Below, piece by piece: positions 25,198 through 33,776 of a DNA stretch of 64,000 nucleotides. Both the position numbers and the translations under genes were made by a program. The stretch is from the NCBI RefSeq assembly GCF_036408795.1, contig NZ_JAZGJP010000010.1, positions 20,233 through 84,232 on the forward strand, read 5' to 3'. The notes under the pieces were generated by a model. It searched no databases. It worked only from the letters and a program-made list of their open reading frames with translations, and was not told the origin of the DNA. This DNA is from Olsenella_L kribbiana (GTDB taxonomy: Bacteria; Actinomycetota; Coriobacteriia; Coriobacteriales; Atopobiaceae). Each line of letters opens with the position of its first letter. Position 1 is the stretch's first letter.

Positions 25198-26232
25198 CTA
25201 GTCAAGATGATAGAGGCGCTTCGCGTTTCCGGCCAGCATGAGCTCCTTGTCTTCATCCGAAAGAGCAAGGCTCCGTACGAAGGCAGGTCCGTCAAGCAGC
25301 CATTCCTTCCTGACCGGATAGGACGTGCCCCAGATGATATGGTCTGCCCCGAGCACCTTGACAGCGCATTCGAGCGCATCCTTTCCCCAGGGCTGGGCAT
25401 GGGACATCTCGAAGAACAGATGCTCGCGCAGGCGCTTGGCAAGCTCTCCGCCATCCGTCTCGAAACGCTGGACCGCATCCTTTCTTCTGCTCGGCTTCGG
25501 CAGGAGCATCTCGGCGATCGCGAATATGCCGCCGCCCAGCATCGAGTGCACGAGCCTGAGATGGGGATAGCGGACGAAGAAGTCGCTGAAGAGCTCGCGC
25601 CCCACGGCGGTCGTCTGGTCGACGCAGCGGCCATAGGAGCGCCGCAGGTTGTTGTAGTCGAGAAGCGACGAAGCGTCTACCGGAATGGGCACATGGTGCA
25701 CATAGACCGTGGCGCCCTTCTCGTCGAGCTTCTCGAAGAGCGGGGCAAAGAGTCCGTCATCGAGATAGCGCGTGCCGTAATGGGCGCAGAGCTGCACGCC
25801 GGCAAAGCCGAGCTCGTCGAGGCAGCGGTCGATCTCGGCATCCACGCGGGGGCCGCCGGTCGCAGGCACGACCGCAAGCGGCACCATCCGCCCGCCCGAC
25901 GCCTCGGCATACGCTGCCATCCCGTCATTGAAGCGGCGGCACATCTCGAGCGACATCCACTCGTTGCAGCCCGGCACCTTGAGGATGGCCCTGTCGACCC
26001 CCGCCTCGTCCATATCGGCAAGCATCGTCTCGAGGCGGTAGTCTCCCTCTGCATAGTTGAGGCTCGGGAAGCCCTCAGGCTTCTCGACCACGATCTGCGT
26101 CGGCCCTTCGCCCTTCTTCAGATAGACATTGGTCCCATAGACGCGGGGCGCCTCCGCGATGAAGCGATCCAGCGCTTCGCGGTCCCCGAAGAGCTCCTCG
26201 GGAAACCAGTACATGTTTGCATCGATTACCAT
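25198..26232 (-). CDS. amidohydrolase-2 / decarboxylase-type metal hydrolase
   Basis: The 344-residue protein resembles amidohydrolase family 2 (ACMSD, resorcylate decarboxylase type). Matching blocks are YVHHVPIPVD with a metal-site histidine, RLVHSMLGGGIFAI, and HIIWGTSYPVRKEW near the C-terminus (the WGTD-like end motif, here TS instead of TD). The usual N-terminal HxH is replaced by DANMYW, so the metal site is atypical. GGGAGG precedes ATG 26232. It heads the unit that includes both ceramidase-like genes and is preceded by copy 2 of the 56-bp element. Confidence 0.8.
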   Translation of the reverse strand: MVIDANMYWFPEELFGDREALDRFIAEAPRVYGTNVYLKKGEGPTQIVVEKPEGFPSLNYAEGDYRLETMLADMDEAGVDRAILKVPGCNEWMSLEMCRRFNDGMAAYAEASGGRMVPLAVVPATGGPRVDAEIDRCLDELGFAGVQLCAHYGTRYLDDGLFAPLFEKLDEKGATVYVHHVPIPVDASSLLDYNNLRRSYGRCVDQTTAVGRELFSDFFVRYPHLRLVHSMLGGGIFAIAEMLLPKPSRRKDAVQRFETDGGELAKRLREHLFFEMSHAQPWGKDALECAVKVLGADHIIWGTSYPVRKEWLLDGPAFVRSLALSDEDKELMLAGNAKRLYHLD

Positions 26233-26278
26233 TGTTGCCTCCCGTATCGCAGGTTGGCTCCAGTGTACGGGAGATTTA

Positions 26279-26334
26279 TATTCCACAACAATTCTGTTTG
26301 TCTGCTGTCTTATTCCATATTGGATATATAGAGG
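26279..26334 (-). promoter_or_regulatory. 56-bp control element, copy 2 (upstream of amidohydrolase gene)
   Basis: It shares the blocks TATTCC, CAATTCT and CTTATTCCAT, then GATATA and AGG, at exactly the same spacing as 22693-22748. It lies 47-102 bases upstream of the amidohydrolase start, immediately behind the lysR stop. Its orientation relative to the controlled gene is the same in both copies. Confidence 0.6.
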
Positions 26335-26349
26335 TCCCGATGGGATGGA

Positions 26350-27258
26350 TCAGGCACCAGCTGCCCCGGAGCGGGAGACCGCATCGAGGAAACGCTGGGC
26401 AGCAGGAGAAGGCTCCCTGCCCCTGAGATAGTAGACCTTGATCTCGGTCGTGACCGTCGGCTCCACGTCGACCAGCACGACATCCGGAGTCGCCAGATAG
26501 GCGGCGGGCTTTCTCATCAGAAGCGACACCCCCATGCCGCGCCCCACGAGGTCGATGATGTTCTCGCCGCGCCGTCCCTGGTAGCGCACACGCGGCACGA
26601 AGCCTTCGATCGCGCAGGCATCGAGGATCAGGGCATGCATGACAGAACCCTTGGGAAGAAGCAGGAAGTCCTCGTCTGCAAGCTCGCCGAGCATGACCTT
26701 CTGGCGCCCTGCCAGAGGATGGTCGACCGGAAGCACGGCGACAAGCCGGTCTTCGTCATACGGCACGGTGCCGAATTCCTCGTCGCCCGAGTCCTTCGAG
26801 GCATCCCCATCCCATTCGCGGATGAAGGCAAGCTCGAGCCTGTCCTGCCTGAGCGCCTCCCTGAGCTCGTCGGCATCTCCCTCGAAGAGCCGGATCCGCT
26901 CGGTCGGATTGTCGTGCTCGTAGCGCGCCATGATGCCCGTGATTCCATAGGGCACCATGATCGGAATCGAGCCGATATCGAGGACATGGAGCTCGTTTTC
27001 CTGGACATCGGACAGCGCTGCCAGCATCTCGTTGTCCACCCGCGTGATCTTCTGTGCATAGGGCAGAAACACTCGCCCCGCCGGGCTCAGATCTACCGAG
27101 CGGGTCGAGCGCACGAAGAGCGTGACCCCGAGCTCGTGCTCGAGCGACTTGATATGCTTGGAGAGCGAGGACTGGGAGATGAAGAGCTGCTCGCTTGCCT
27201 TGAGATAGTTCCTGGTGCGGGCAAGAACCACGAACTCCTTGCACTTCTCGACATCCAT
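26350..27258 (-). CDS. LysR-family transcriptional regulator
   Basis: The 302-residue protein has an N-terminal LysR winged helix (VVLARTRNYLKASEQLFISQ, then SSLSKHIKSLEHELGVTLFVR) and a periplasmic-binding-like effector domain from about residue 90. Its ATG directly follows the stop of the reductase gene, so it is translated from the same message. It is the only regulator in the island and is the best candidate to bind the two 56-bp elements. The effector is unknown. Confidence 0.94.
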   Translation of the reverse strand: MDVEKCKEFVVLARTRNYLKASEQLFISQSSLSKHIKSLEHELGVTLFVRSTRSVDLSPAGRVFLPYAQKITRVDNEMLAALSDVQENELHVLDIGSIPIMVPYGITGIMARYEHDNPTERIRLFEGDADELREALRQDRLELAFIREWDGDASKDSGDEEFGTVPYDEDRLVAVLPVDHPLAGRQKVMLGELADEDFLLLPKGSVMHALILDACAIEGFVPRVRYQGRRGENIIDLVGRGMGVSLLMRKPAAYLATPDVVLVDVEPTVTTEIKVYYLRGREPSPAAQRFLDAVSRSGAAGA

Positions 27259-28176
27259 CTAGTACGCCGCCTCTATTTCACGTATGCGCTTGTTGAGGAA
27301 GGCATTCACCGGCACGAGTATGCCATGCTTCTGGGCTCTCCTCATGACCTCTCCCGAAAACTCGTCCACTTCGGTCCTGTGATGGTTGATGCGGTCCTGC
27401 CCCATCGAGGGCGTCGAGGAAGGATCGAGCGTCTCTTCGAGGGCAGCATAGGACGAAAGCTCCTGTTCGGTGAGCGCCACCCCTTCTGCCTGTGCCACAG
27501 CCACGACCTCGCGCATCGCCGAGATGAAGGTCCGCCAGAGCTCGGAGGTTTTGTCGGCGTAGACCTCTCCATAGGTGGCACCGAAGGCGCAGCAGGTCTG
27601 GTTGATACCAACATTGAGCATGAACTTGGCCCACATGCGGTACCTGATGTCTGGCTCCACGACATGCGCGATGCCGGCACGCGCGAGGATGTCTTCCACC
27701 TTGGCAAGCGCTTCCTCTGGCGTATTCTCGAAGCGACCGATATGCAGCGCGCCTGCCTTCGAGTAGGTGAGCGCACTCCCAAAATGCGCTGCATCCATGC
27801 CCTGGGCGACGCAGGGGACGATGCGCTCCCAGCCGAAGCGTGCCGCCACCTGCTCCTCGCTCCTGATGCCATTGAGCACGCTCACGATCTTGGTCTTCTC
27901 TCCAAGCAGGGACGGCACGAGGCCGAGGGCCCCTTCGAGCCCATAGCTCTTCGTCGCCAGGATCACGAGGTCCTGGGGACCCGCCTCCTCGGGCAGCCTG
28001 TCCCGGAACGGATACACCTTCCCGTTCACGGTGCACACATCCCCCGCGTGGCGGGCAAGGCGCGCGGGATCCATCGCGAAGGTGACGGCATCCTCTCCGA
28101 GAGCATCTGCTGCCATGCTTCCATAGAGCATCCCAAGAGCTCCCTTTCCGATGATTGCGATGTGCGGATCAGCCAT
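27259..28176 (-). CDS. ketopantoate reductase (ApbA/PanE) family protein
   Basis: The 305-residue protein has the NADP-binding motif IAIIGKGALGMLYGSM, VILATKSYGL and VLNGI, then a helical C-terminal domain with conserved KFMLNVGINQ and TEVDEFSG segments. The family reduces 2-oxo acids such as ketopantoate; many paralogues act in other pathways. Its place with uptake and hydrolase genes, and the absence of other pantothenate genes, argue for a catabolic role. ATG 28176 is chosen where the Rossmann fold begins; AAAGG lies 10 bases upstream. Confidence 0.88.
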   Translation of the reverse strand: MADPHIAIIGKGALGMLYGSMAADALGEDAVTFAMDPARLARHAGDVCTVNGKVYPFRDRLPEEAGPQDLVILATKSYGLEGALGLVPSLLGEKTKIVSVLNGIRSEEQVAARFGWERIVPCVAQGMDAAHFGSALTYSKAGALHIGRFENTPEEALAKVEDILARAGIAHVVEPDIRYRMWAKFMLNVGINQTCCAFGATYGEVYADKTSELWRTFISAMREVVAVAQAEGVALTEQELSSYAALEETLDPSSTPSMGQDRINHHRTEVDEFSGEVMRRAQKHGILVPVNAFLNKRIREIEAAY

Positions 28177-28481
28177 AAGGAGCGCCTTTCTCTGGAATGG
28201 TCGGCCCAAGAGCCCTTGGGAGCCATTGTACCGGTTCACCCCATCCGCCAGAAAGACGGACATGCCCGAAGTCCGGCAGGAGCATGCCAAGCAGGCCATC
28301 GGGCGGGCCATCCATCAGGCTGAAAGCCGGCTGGCTTCCATAACGACACTGTCATCTGTCCCGCATCCGCTCCCGAAGACAGGGCGAGGCTCTCCGGCGC
28401 ATGCGGAAGCACCTCCTGCAGGAGCGCTTCCGGTCCTTCGCGTGGACACTCGGAAAGCACGCCCTCCTTGGCCGCATCCCC
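28177..28481. other. 305-bp region between reductase and glmU, no gene seen
   Basis: The open frames here lack ribosome sites and family similarity. The minus-strand promoter of the reductase/lysR message must lie in this stretch. No repeat or element was identified. Confidence 0.4.
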
Positions 28482-28500
28482 TGTCGAGTTCAGCTCGACA
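28482..28500. promoter_or_regulatory. TGTCGAG-N5-CTCGACA palindrome upstream of glmU
   Basis: A perfect 7-bp inverted repeat with spacer TTCAG. The same motif with spacers TTCAA and TTCAT occurs twice at 33806-33877. The three share an identical TTCA core in the spacer, which argues for a protein-binding site. Confidence 0.55.
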
Positions 28501-28618
28501 GGGCCCGTTCGATAGCGGCAGCTCAGGACGAACGGGCTATAAAAAGGTTGTGTCATGTGCATGGGAGAGGCATTCGCAATGCCTAGCCCGGGCTTTGCTG
28601 CGCTATGATACGTCTTGT

Positions 28619-28665
28619 ATGCGGGATTGTATGCTGACGGCAAAGCGCCAGCATATACGCCGCAT
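28619..28665 (+). promoter_or_regulatory. stem-loop near the glmU start
   Basis: Nested arms ATGCGG/CCGCAT (28619-28624, 28660-28665) and TATGCTG/CAGCATA (28630-28636, 28649-28655) form a hairpin ending 47 bases before the glmU start. It could be a leader structure or an operator. Confidence 0.4.
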
Positions 28666-28712
28666 CTTCGTTTGACGGATTGACGCATAGCAACTTCGTT
28701 GGAGGCCGTTCT

Positions 28713-30122
28713 ATGCCATTTACCGCGATTGTCCTCGCTGCAGGCGAGGGTACGCGCATGAAGTCTCGTCACCCCAAGGTCATGCACAAGGTATTGGACA
28801 AGCCGCTCGTGTGGTGGTGTGTCCGCGCAGCCCGCAAGGCTGGCGCTACGCGTGTCATTGTCGTTGTCGGCAATGGCGCCGATGAGGTACGCGACTTCTT
28901 CGCCCATGAACCTGTCCCGGAGGGAGAGGCACCTGTCGAGTTCGTCGAGCAGACAGAGCGTCTCGGCACCGGCCATGCCGTCCGCGTCGTGCGCGACGCA
29001 ATCGGCGGCTTCTCCGGTCCTGTCCTTGTGATGGCAGGAGACACTCCGCTCATAAAGCCTGAGACGCTTGCCGCCCTCGTGGAGGAGCGCAAGGCGCAGC
29101 ATGCCGCCTGCACGGTGCTGACCATGACACCAGACGACTGCACGGGCTATGGCCGCGTCGTCCTGGACGAGCAGGGCCAGGTCACGGCCATCATCGAGCA
29201 CAAGGACTGCACCGAGGAGCAGCGCCAGACGCTCAAAGAGTGCAACTCCGCGACGTACTGCTTCTGCGGCCACCGTCTTGCCGACAACCTCGACAAGATC
29301 GGCAACGACAACGCCCAGGGCGAGTACTACCTCCCTGACCTCATCAAGATCTTCGTCTCCGAAGGCGAGCCTGTCGGCATGCACCACGCACCTGAGGCTT
29401 CCGAGGTCCTCGGCGTCAACAACCGTGCCCAGCTTGCTGAGGTCACGAAGGTCATGCAGCGCCGCATCAACCATGAGCTGATGCTCTCCGGTGTCTCCAT
29501 GCTCGACCCCGACCAGGTCTGGGTCGGCGCCGATGTGACCGTGGGCGAGGACACCGTCCTCATGCCCCAGACCATCCTCTTCGGCCACACGACCGTAGGC
29601 ACAGACTGCACAATCGGCCCGAACAGCCGCCTCACGAACGCAACCGTCGGCAACAACTGCGTGGTCGACGAGTCCATCCTCGTCGACTCTGCAATCGACG
29701 ACGACGTGAACTGCGGCCCGCGTGCCTACCTCAGAGGCCATACGCATCTCCTCAAGGGTGCCAAGGCTGGCACCCATGTCGAGCTCAAGAACTCTGTCGT
29801 CGGCGAGGGCTCGAAGGTCCCGCACCTCTCCTACATCGGCGACTGCACGATGGGCGCCAACGTGAACATCGGCGGCGGCTCCATCACCTGCAACTATGAC
29901 GGAAAGCACAAGAGCCATACCACCATCGGCGACCACGTCTTCGTGGGCTCCGACACGATGATGGTCGCGCCGGTGACGATCGGCGAGAACGCCCTCGTCG
30001 GTGCAAGCTCCTGCATCACGCACGATGTGCCGGCAGGCGCGCTCTCCCTCGAGCGCAGCCAGCAGATAATCAAGGAAGACTGGGCAAACCACTACTGGGA
30101 GCGTCTGAAGGAAGAGGACTAA
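28713..30122 (+). CDS. glmU: bifunctional N-acetylglucosamine-1-phosphate uridyltransferase / glucosamine-1-phosphate acetyltransferase
   Basis: The 469 residues divide into a nucleotidyltransferase domain (LAAGEGTRMKSRHPKV at 9-24; QTERLGTGHAV and MAGDTPL) and a left-handed beta-helix acetyltransferase domain of hexapeptide repeats from about residue 265. The latter has RAYLRGHTHLLKGAKAGTHVE and GGGSITCNYDGKHK. It makes UDP-GlcNAc for peptidoglycan in two steps. GGAGG precedes ATG 28713, which is better placed than the upstream in-frame ATG at 28680. The stop overlaps the prs start. Confidence 0.97.
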   Translation: MPFTAIVLAAGEGTRMKSRHPKVMHKVLDKPLVWWCVRAARKAGATRVIVVVGNGADEVRDFFAHEPVPEGEAPVEFVEQTERLGTGHAVRVVRDAIGGFSGPVLVMAGDTPLIKPETLAALVEERKAQHAACTVLTMTPDDCTGYGRVVLDEQGQVTAIIEHKDCTEEQRQTLKECNSATYCFCGHRLADNLDKIGNDNAQGEYYLPDLIKIFVSEGEPVGMHHAPEASEVLGVNNRAQLAEVTKVMQRRINHELMLSGVSMLDPDQVWVGADVTVGEDTVLMPQTILFGHTTVGTDCTIGPNSRLTNATVGNNCVVDESILVDSAIDDDVNCGPRAYLRGHTHLLKGAKAGTHVELKNSVVGEGSKVPHLSYIGDCTMGANVNIGGGSITCNYDGKHKSHTTIGDHVFVGSDTMMVAPVTIGENALVGASSCITHDVPAGALSLERSQQIIKEDWANHYWERLKEED

Positions 30123-31117
30123 TGTACGAGAATCTGTGCGAACCCATCCAGGTGGAGAAGAACATCCGTCTCTACTCGGGCACGAGCAACCCGCAGCTGG
30201 CCGAGAAGATCGGCGATATCCTGCACCTGCCGCTATCCGGCCTCAAGATCGAGAAGTTCGCGAACGGCGAGATCTACGCCCGCTTCGAGGAGACCGTGCG
30301 CGGCTGCGAAGTCTTCTTCGTCCAGTCCCTTGCCGGCAAGAACGTGAATGACCTCATGATGGAGACCCTGATTGTCGCCGATGCCGCAACGCGTGCATCC
30401 GCTGCCTCCTTCACGGCTGTCATCCCCCACTACGGCTATGCCCGCCAGGATCGCAAGGCCGCATCCCGCGAGCCGATCACGGCACGCCTTGTCGCCAACC
30501 TGCTCGAGGCTGCAGGCGTCGACCGCGTCATCACGCTCGACCTGCACTCCAACCAGATTCAGGGCTTCTTCGACATCCCCGTCACGCATCTGACGGCACT
30601 CTACCAGTTCGGCGACTATTTCAAGACGAAGGACTTCGACTGGGACAACACCGTCGTCGTCTCCCCGGACATGGGCCGCGCCAAGGTCGCCAAGAAGCTC
30701 GCTGACTACCTCGGCTGCGAGGTTGCCATTGCCCACAAGAGCCGCCCGAAGCACAACGCTGCTGAGGTCATGGGCGTCATCGGCAACATCGTCGGCAAGA
30801 CCTGCATCATCAACGACGATATGATCGACACTGGCGGCACGCTTGTCGGCTCCATCAACAAGCTCAAGGAGATGGGTGCAGGCGACATCTACATCTCCGC
30901 CACCCACGGCATCTTCTCCGGCTCCGCTGTCGAGCGTCTCCAGAATGCACCGATCGTCGAGTGCGTCGTCACTGACGCTATCCCCTGCGCTGTTGCAAAC
31001 CAGCCGGGCTCGAAGATCAAGTCCATCTCTGTTGCCAAGGAGCTCGCAGACGCAATCTACGCCGTCTACGTCAACTCCTCCGTCTCCGGCATCGCCGGCG
31101 GCAACTCCGAGATGTAG
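30122..31117 (+). CDS. prs: ribose-phosphate pyrophosphokinase
   Basis: The 331-residue protein has the family blocks KFANGEIYARFEETVRG, IPHYGYARQDRKAASREPI (ATP binding), LDLHSNQIQGFFDIPV (divalent-metal site) and the PRPP loop IINDDMIDTGGTL. It makes PRPP from ribose-5-phosphate and ATP for nucleotide, histidine and tryptophan synthesis. Its ATG overlaps the glmU TAA (TAATG). The glmU-prs order is common in Gram-positive bacteria. Confidence 0.97.
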   Translation: MYENLCEPIQVEKNIRLYSGTSNPQLAEKIGDILHLPLSGLKIEKFANGEIYARFEETVRGCEVFFVQSLAGKNVNDLMMETLIVADAATRASAASFTAVIPHYGYARQDRKAASREPITARLVANLLEAAGVDRVITLDLHSNQIQGFFDIPVTHLTALYQFGDYFKTKDFDWDNTVVVSPDMGRAKVAKKLADYLGCEVAIAHKSRPKHNAAEVMGVIGNIVGKTCIINDDMIDTGGTLVGSINKLKEMGAGDIYISATHGIFSGSAVERLQNAPIVECVVTDAIPCAVANQPGSKIKSISVAKELADAIYAVYVNSSVSGIAGGNSEM

Positions 31118-31144
31118 GACATCCGCTCAGAGCAAAGCGTTTCA

Positions 31145-31172
31145 GGGCCGCCGCAAGGCGGCCCTTTCTTTA
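31145..31172 (+). terminator. Rho-independent terminator of glmU-prs
   Basis: GGGCCGCC and GGCGGCCC pair around GCAA and are followed by TTTCTTTAT. Confidence 0.92.
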
Positions 31173-31216
31173 TGCCAAGACTCCTTTCCCGAATCCCTCT
31201 CTCCCCTTCCCTAGCA

Positions 31217-31252
31217 GAAAGCCTCCTCCTGCTTGCGCAGAAGGAGGCTTTC
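31217..31252 (-). terminator. terminator of glgP (minus strand)
   Basis: GAAAGCCTCCT pairs with AGGAGGCTTTC, and the loop forms a further CTGC/GCAG stem around TTGC. On the minus strand the stem ends in CTTTCTGC. Confidence 0.65.
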
Positions 31253-31273
31253 GGGGGAGAAACGAAGGAGGTG

Positions 31274-31307
31274 CTCCACGCAGCACAAGGGAGGAAGCTG
31301 CGTGGAG
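31274..31307 (-). other. 11-bp hairpin just after the glgP stop
   Basis: CTCCACGCAGC pairs perfectly with GCTGCGTGGAG across 12 bases. Together with the next hairpin (31217-31252) it forms a tandem 3'-end structure on the glgP message. Confidence 0.5.
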
Positions 31308-31323
31308 CAGGGGATTGGGGGGC

Positions 31324-33582
31324 TTAGGAAAGATGCCAGATCTCGTCGTTATACTGGGAGATCGTGCGGTCGGATGAGAACTTGCCGGCCATAGCGGTGT
31401 TGACAAGGGACTTCTTCATCCAGGCAGTGCGGTCCTCGTAGTCGGCGTAGACACGCTCCTTGACCTGGATGTAATCCTCGAGGTCCAGAAGCGCCATGAA
31501 CCAGTCCTTGTTGGCCATATCGTCGTGGAGACGCTTCAGGCGCTCAGGGTTGCCGGTAGCCATGAACTTCGGATTCGTGATGAAGTCGACCAAGAGCTTC
31601 GTGCCCGGCCGCAGGTAGAGATCGTGCGGACGGTAGGCATTCTCTGCGTAGAGGCGCACGACCTCCTCCGAGGAGGCGCCGAACGTATAGATGTTGTCCG
31701 GGCCGACGAGGTCGGCAATCTCGACGTTTGCACCATCCATCGTGCAGAGCGTCACGGCACCGTTGAGCATGAACTTCATGTTCGACGTGCCCGAAGCCTC
31801 CTTCGAGGCAAGGGAGATCTGCTCGGAGATGTCTGCTGCCGGGATGAGCTTCTCTGCTGCGCTCACATTGTAGTTCTCGACCATGATGACCTGGAGATAC
31901 GGGGAGACATCCGGGTCATTGGCAATCCACTGCGAGAGCGTGAGGATCAGATGGATGATGTCCTGGGCAATCGTGTAGGCAGGAGCAGCCTTGCCGCCGA
32001 AGATGACGGTGATCGGGCGTGCCGGGATGTTGCCATTCTTGATATCGAGGTACTTCCAGATGAGGTAGAGGGCAAGCATCTGCTGGCGCTTGTACTCGTG
32101 GATGCGCTTGATCTGTACATCGATGATTGCGTCGCGCGGAATCTCGACGCCGCGGTTCTCGCGGATGAACTCACGCATGCTGCGCTTCGCGATTTCCTTG
32201 GCATCAGAGAGCTTGCCGAGCATCTCCGGATTGTCCTTGTATTTGAGGAGGCCAGAGAGGTCGCCCGTCGTATGCCAGTCGGTGCCGAGCGTATCATCCA
32301 GAATCTGGGTCAGCGCCGGGTTGCAGCCCATGATCCAGCGGCGGAACGTGATGCCGTTCGTCTTGTTCGAGAACTTCTCCGGGTACAGATCGTAGAACGG
32401 CTTGAGCTCGGACTCCTCGAGGATCTTCGTGTGGAGCGCCGCCACGCCGTTGATAGAGAAGCCATAGTGGATATCGATATGTGCCATGTGCACGATATCG
32501 TCCTTGATGATAGCGACAGCAGGGTCGTCGTGCTCCTGCTTCTGCTTGTAGTCGAGCTTCTCGATGATGTCAGCAATGCGAGGAGAGACTGTTCTGAGGA
32601 ACGAGAGCGGCCACTTCTCGAGCGCCTCGGCGAGAATCGTATGGTTCGTGTAGGCGACCATGCGGCTCACGATCGAGACGGCCTCATCGAACTTGAAGCT
32701 GTGCTCGTCGACGAGGATCCTGATGAGCTCAGGGATAACCATGGTCGGGTGCGTATCGTTGATCTGGACGACGGCATACTCGTCGAGGTCGTGCAGGTTG
32801 GATCCACGTGCAATGGCATCGTCGACGAGGAGCTGTGCCGCGTTCGACACCATGAAGTACTCCTGATAGACACGAAGGAGCCTGCCTGTCTCATCCGAGT
32901 CGTCCGGATAGAGGAAGAGCGTGAGGTTCTTCTTCACGGCTTCCTTGTCGAAGTCGATGGAATCAGAAGGCACGAGGCCATCATCGACACCGACGAGATC
33001 GAACAGGTGGAGCCTGTTCTTCGTGTTCCTGCCGTATCCCAGGACGTCGATATCATAGAGCTTCGACTTCACATCGAAGCCGCCGAAATGCACGGTGTAG
33101 GACGTGCCGGTATCGACGAGCCAGTCCTGCTCCTTGAGCCACTCATCCGGAAGCTCGGTCTGCTGGTTCGCAACGAACTTCTGATGGAAGAGGCCGTAGT
33201 GGTAGTTGAGGCCCACGCCGTCACCCGGAAGGCCAAGCGTTGCGATGGAGTCGAGGAAGCACGCAGCAAGACGGCCAAGTCCGCCATTGCCCAGCGACGG
33301 CTCTGCCTCTGCCTCCTCGATCTTGTTCAGGTCATGGCCTGCACGGAAGAGCTGGTCCTTCACTTCGTTGTAGATGCCAAGATTGATGAGGTTGTTCGTC
33401 AGAAGACGGCCAATCAGGAACTCGGCGGAGATGTAATAGAGACGGCGCTTGCCTTCCGTCACCGGAAGCTCGGCTGCCTTCTCGCGGACCATATCCATAA
33501 GCATCGTGCAGACGTCGGAATCGTCCAGTGCGGCAAGGGGAAGTCCGAACTTCTCGTGGGCACGCTGTTCGAGATCGATCAT
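31324..33582 (-). CDS. glgP: glycogen/maltodextrin phosphorylase
   Basis: The 752-residue protein has the N-terminal blocks YYISAEFLIGRLL, EPSLGNGGLGRLAACFLDS and the pyridoxal-phosphate lysine region EASGTSNMKFMLNGA near residue 600. VQIKRIHEYKRQQM and NYNVSAAEKLIPAAD are also family signatures. It phosphorolyses alpha-1,4-glucans to glucose-1-phosphate. ATG 33582 is chosen with AAGGAG 8 bases upstream; the in-frame GTG at 33591 touches the ribosome site. Two LacI-type operators lie upstream, so control by a LacI/MalR- or CcpA-like protein is probable. Confidence 0.96.
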   Translation of the reverse strand: MIDLEQRAHEKFGLPLAALDDSDVCTMLMDMVREKAAELPVTEGKRRLYYISAEFLIGRLLTNNLINLGIYNEVKDQLFRAGHDLNKIEEAEAEPSLGNGGLGRLAACFLDSIATLGLPGDGVGLNYHYGLFHQKFVANQQTELPDEWLKEQDWLVDTGTSYTVHFGGFDVKSKLYDIDVLGYGRNTKNRLHLFDLVGVDDGLVPSDSIDFDKEAVKKNLTLFLYPDDSDETGRLLRVYQEYFMVSNAAQLLVDDAIARGSNLHDLDEYAVVQINDTHPTMVIPELIRILVDEHSFKFDEAVSIVSRMVAYTNHTILAEALEKWPLSFLRTVSPRIADIIEKLDYKQKQEHDDPAVAIIKDDIVHMAHIDIHYGFSINGVAALHTKILEESELKPFYDLYPEKFSNKTNGITFRRWIMGCNPALTQILDDTLGTDWHTTGDLSGLLKYKDNPEMLGKLSDAKEIAKRSMREFIRENRGVEIPRDAIIDVQIKRIHEYKRQQMLALYLIWKYLDIKNGNIPARPITVIFGGKAAPAYTIAQDIIHLILTLSQWIANDPDVSPYLQVIMVENYNVSAAEKLIPAADISEQISLASKEASGTSNMKFMLNGAVTLCTMDGANVEIADLVGPDNIYTFGASSEEVVRLYAENAYRPHDLYLRPGTKLLVDFITNPKFMATGNPERLKRLHDDMANKDWFMALLDLEDYIQVKERVYADYEDRTAWMKKSLVNTAMAGKFSSDRTISQYNDEIWHLS

Positions 33583-33710
33583 GGGATGCACTCCTTATTG
33601 CATACAAGAAAAAGAGAGACTGCCATGCGGATGGATGCTCGCATCTAAACTAGGCATCTGTCCTGCAGCAAGCCCGGAAGCGCCTCAGGCGTGATTGGTG
33701 GGTGTCACGC

Positions 33711-33724
33711 TGGAAACGCTTCCA
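33711..33724. promoter_or_regulatory. LacI/CcpA-type operator 1 upstream of glgP
   Basis: TGGAAACGCTTCCA is a pseudo-palindrome with the central CG typical of LacI-family operators and is close to the cre consensus. It lies 129-142 bases upstream of glgP. Confidence 0.72.
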
Positions 33725-33757
33725 GCTCTTGCATAGCTACACAATACACCACTCTGC

Positions 33758-33771
33758 TGGAAGCGTTTCCG
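33758..33771. promoter_or_regulatory. LacI/CcpA-type operator 2 upstream of glgP
   Basis: TGGAAGCGTTTCCG matches the reverse complement of operator 1 in 13 of 14 bases; centre spacing is 47 bases. The paired arrangement suggests cooperative binding or looping. Confidence 0.7.
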
Positions 33772-33776
33772 AGAAA

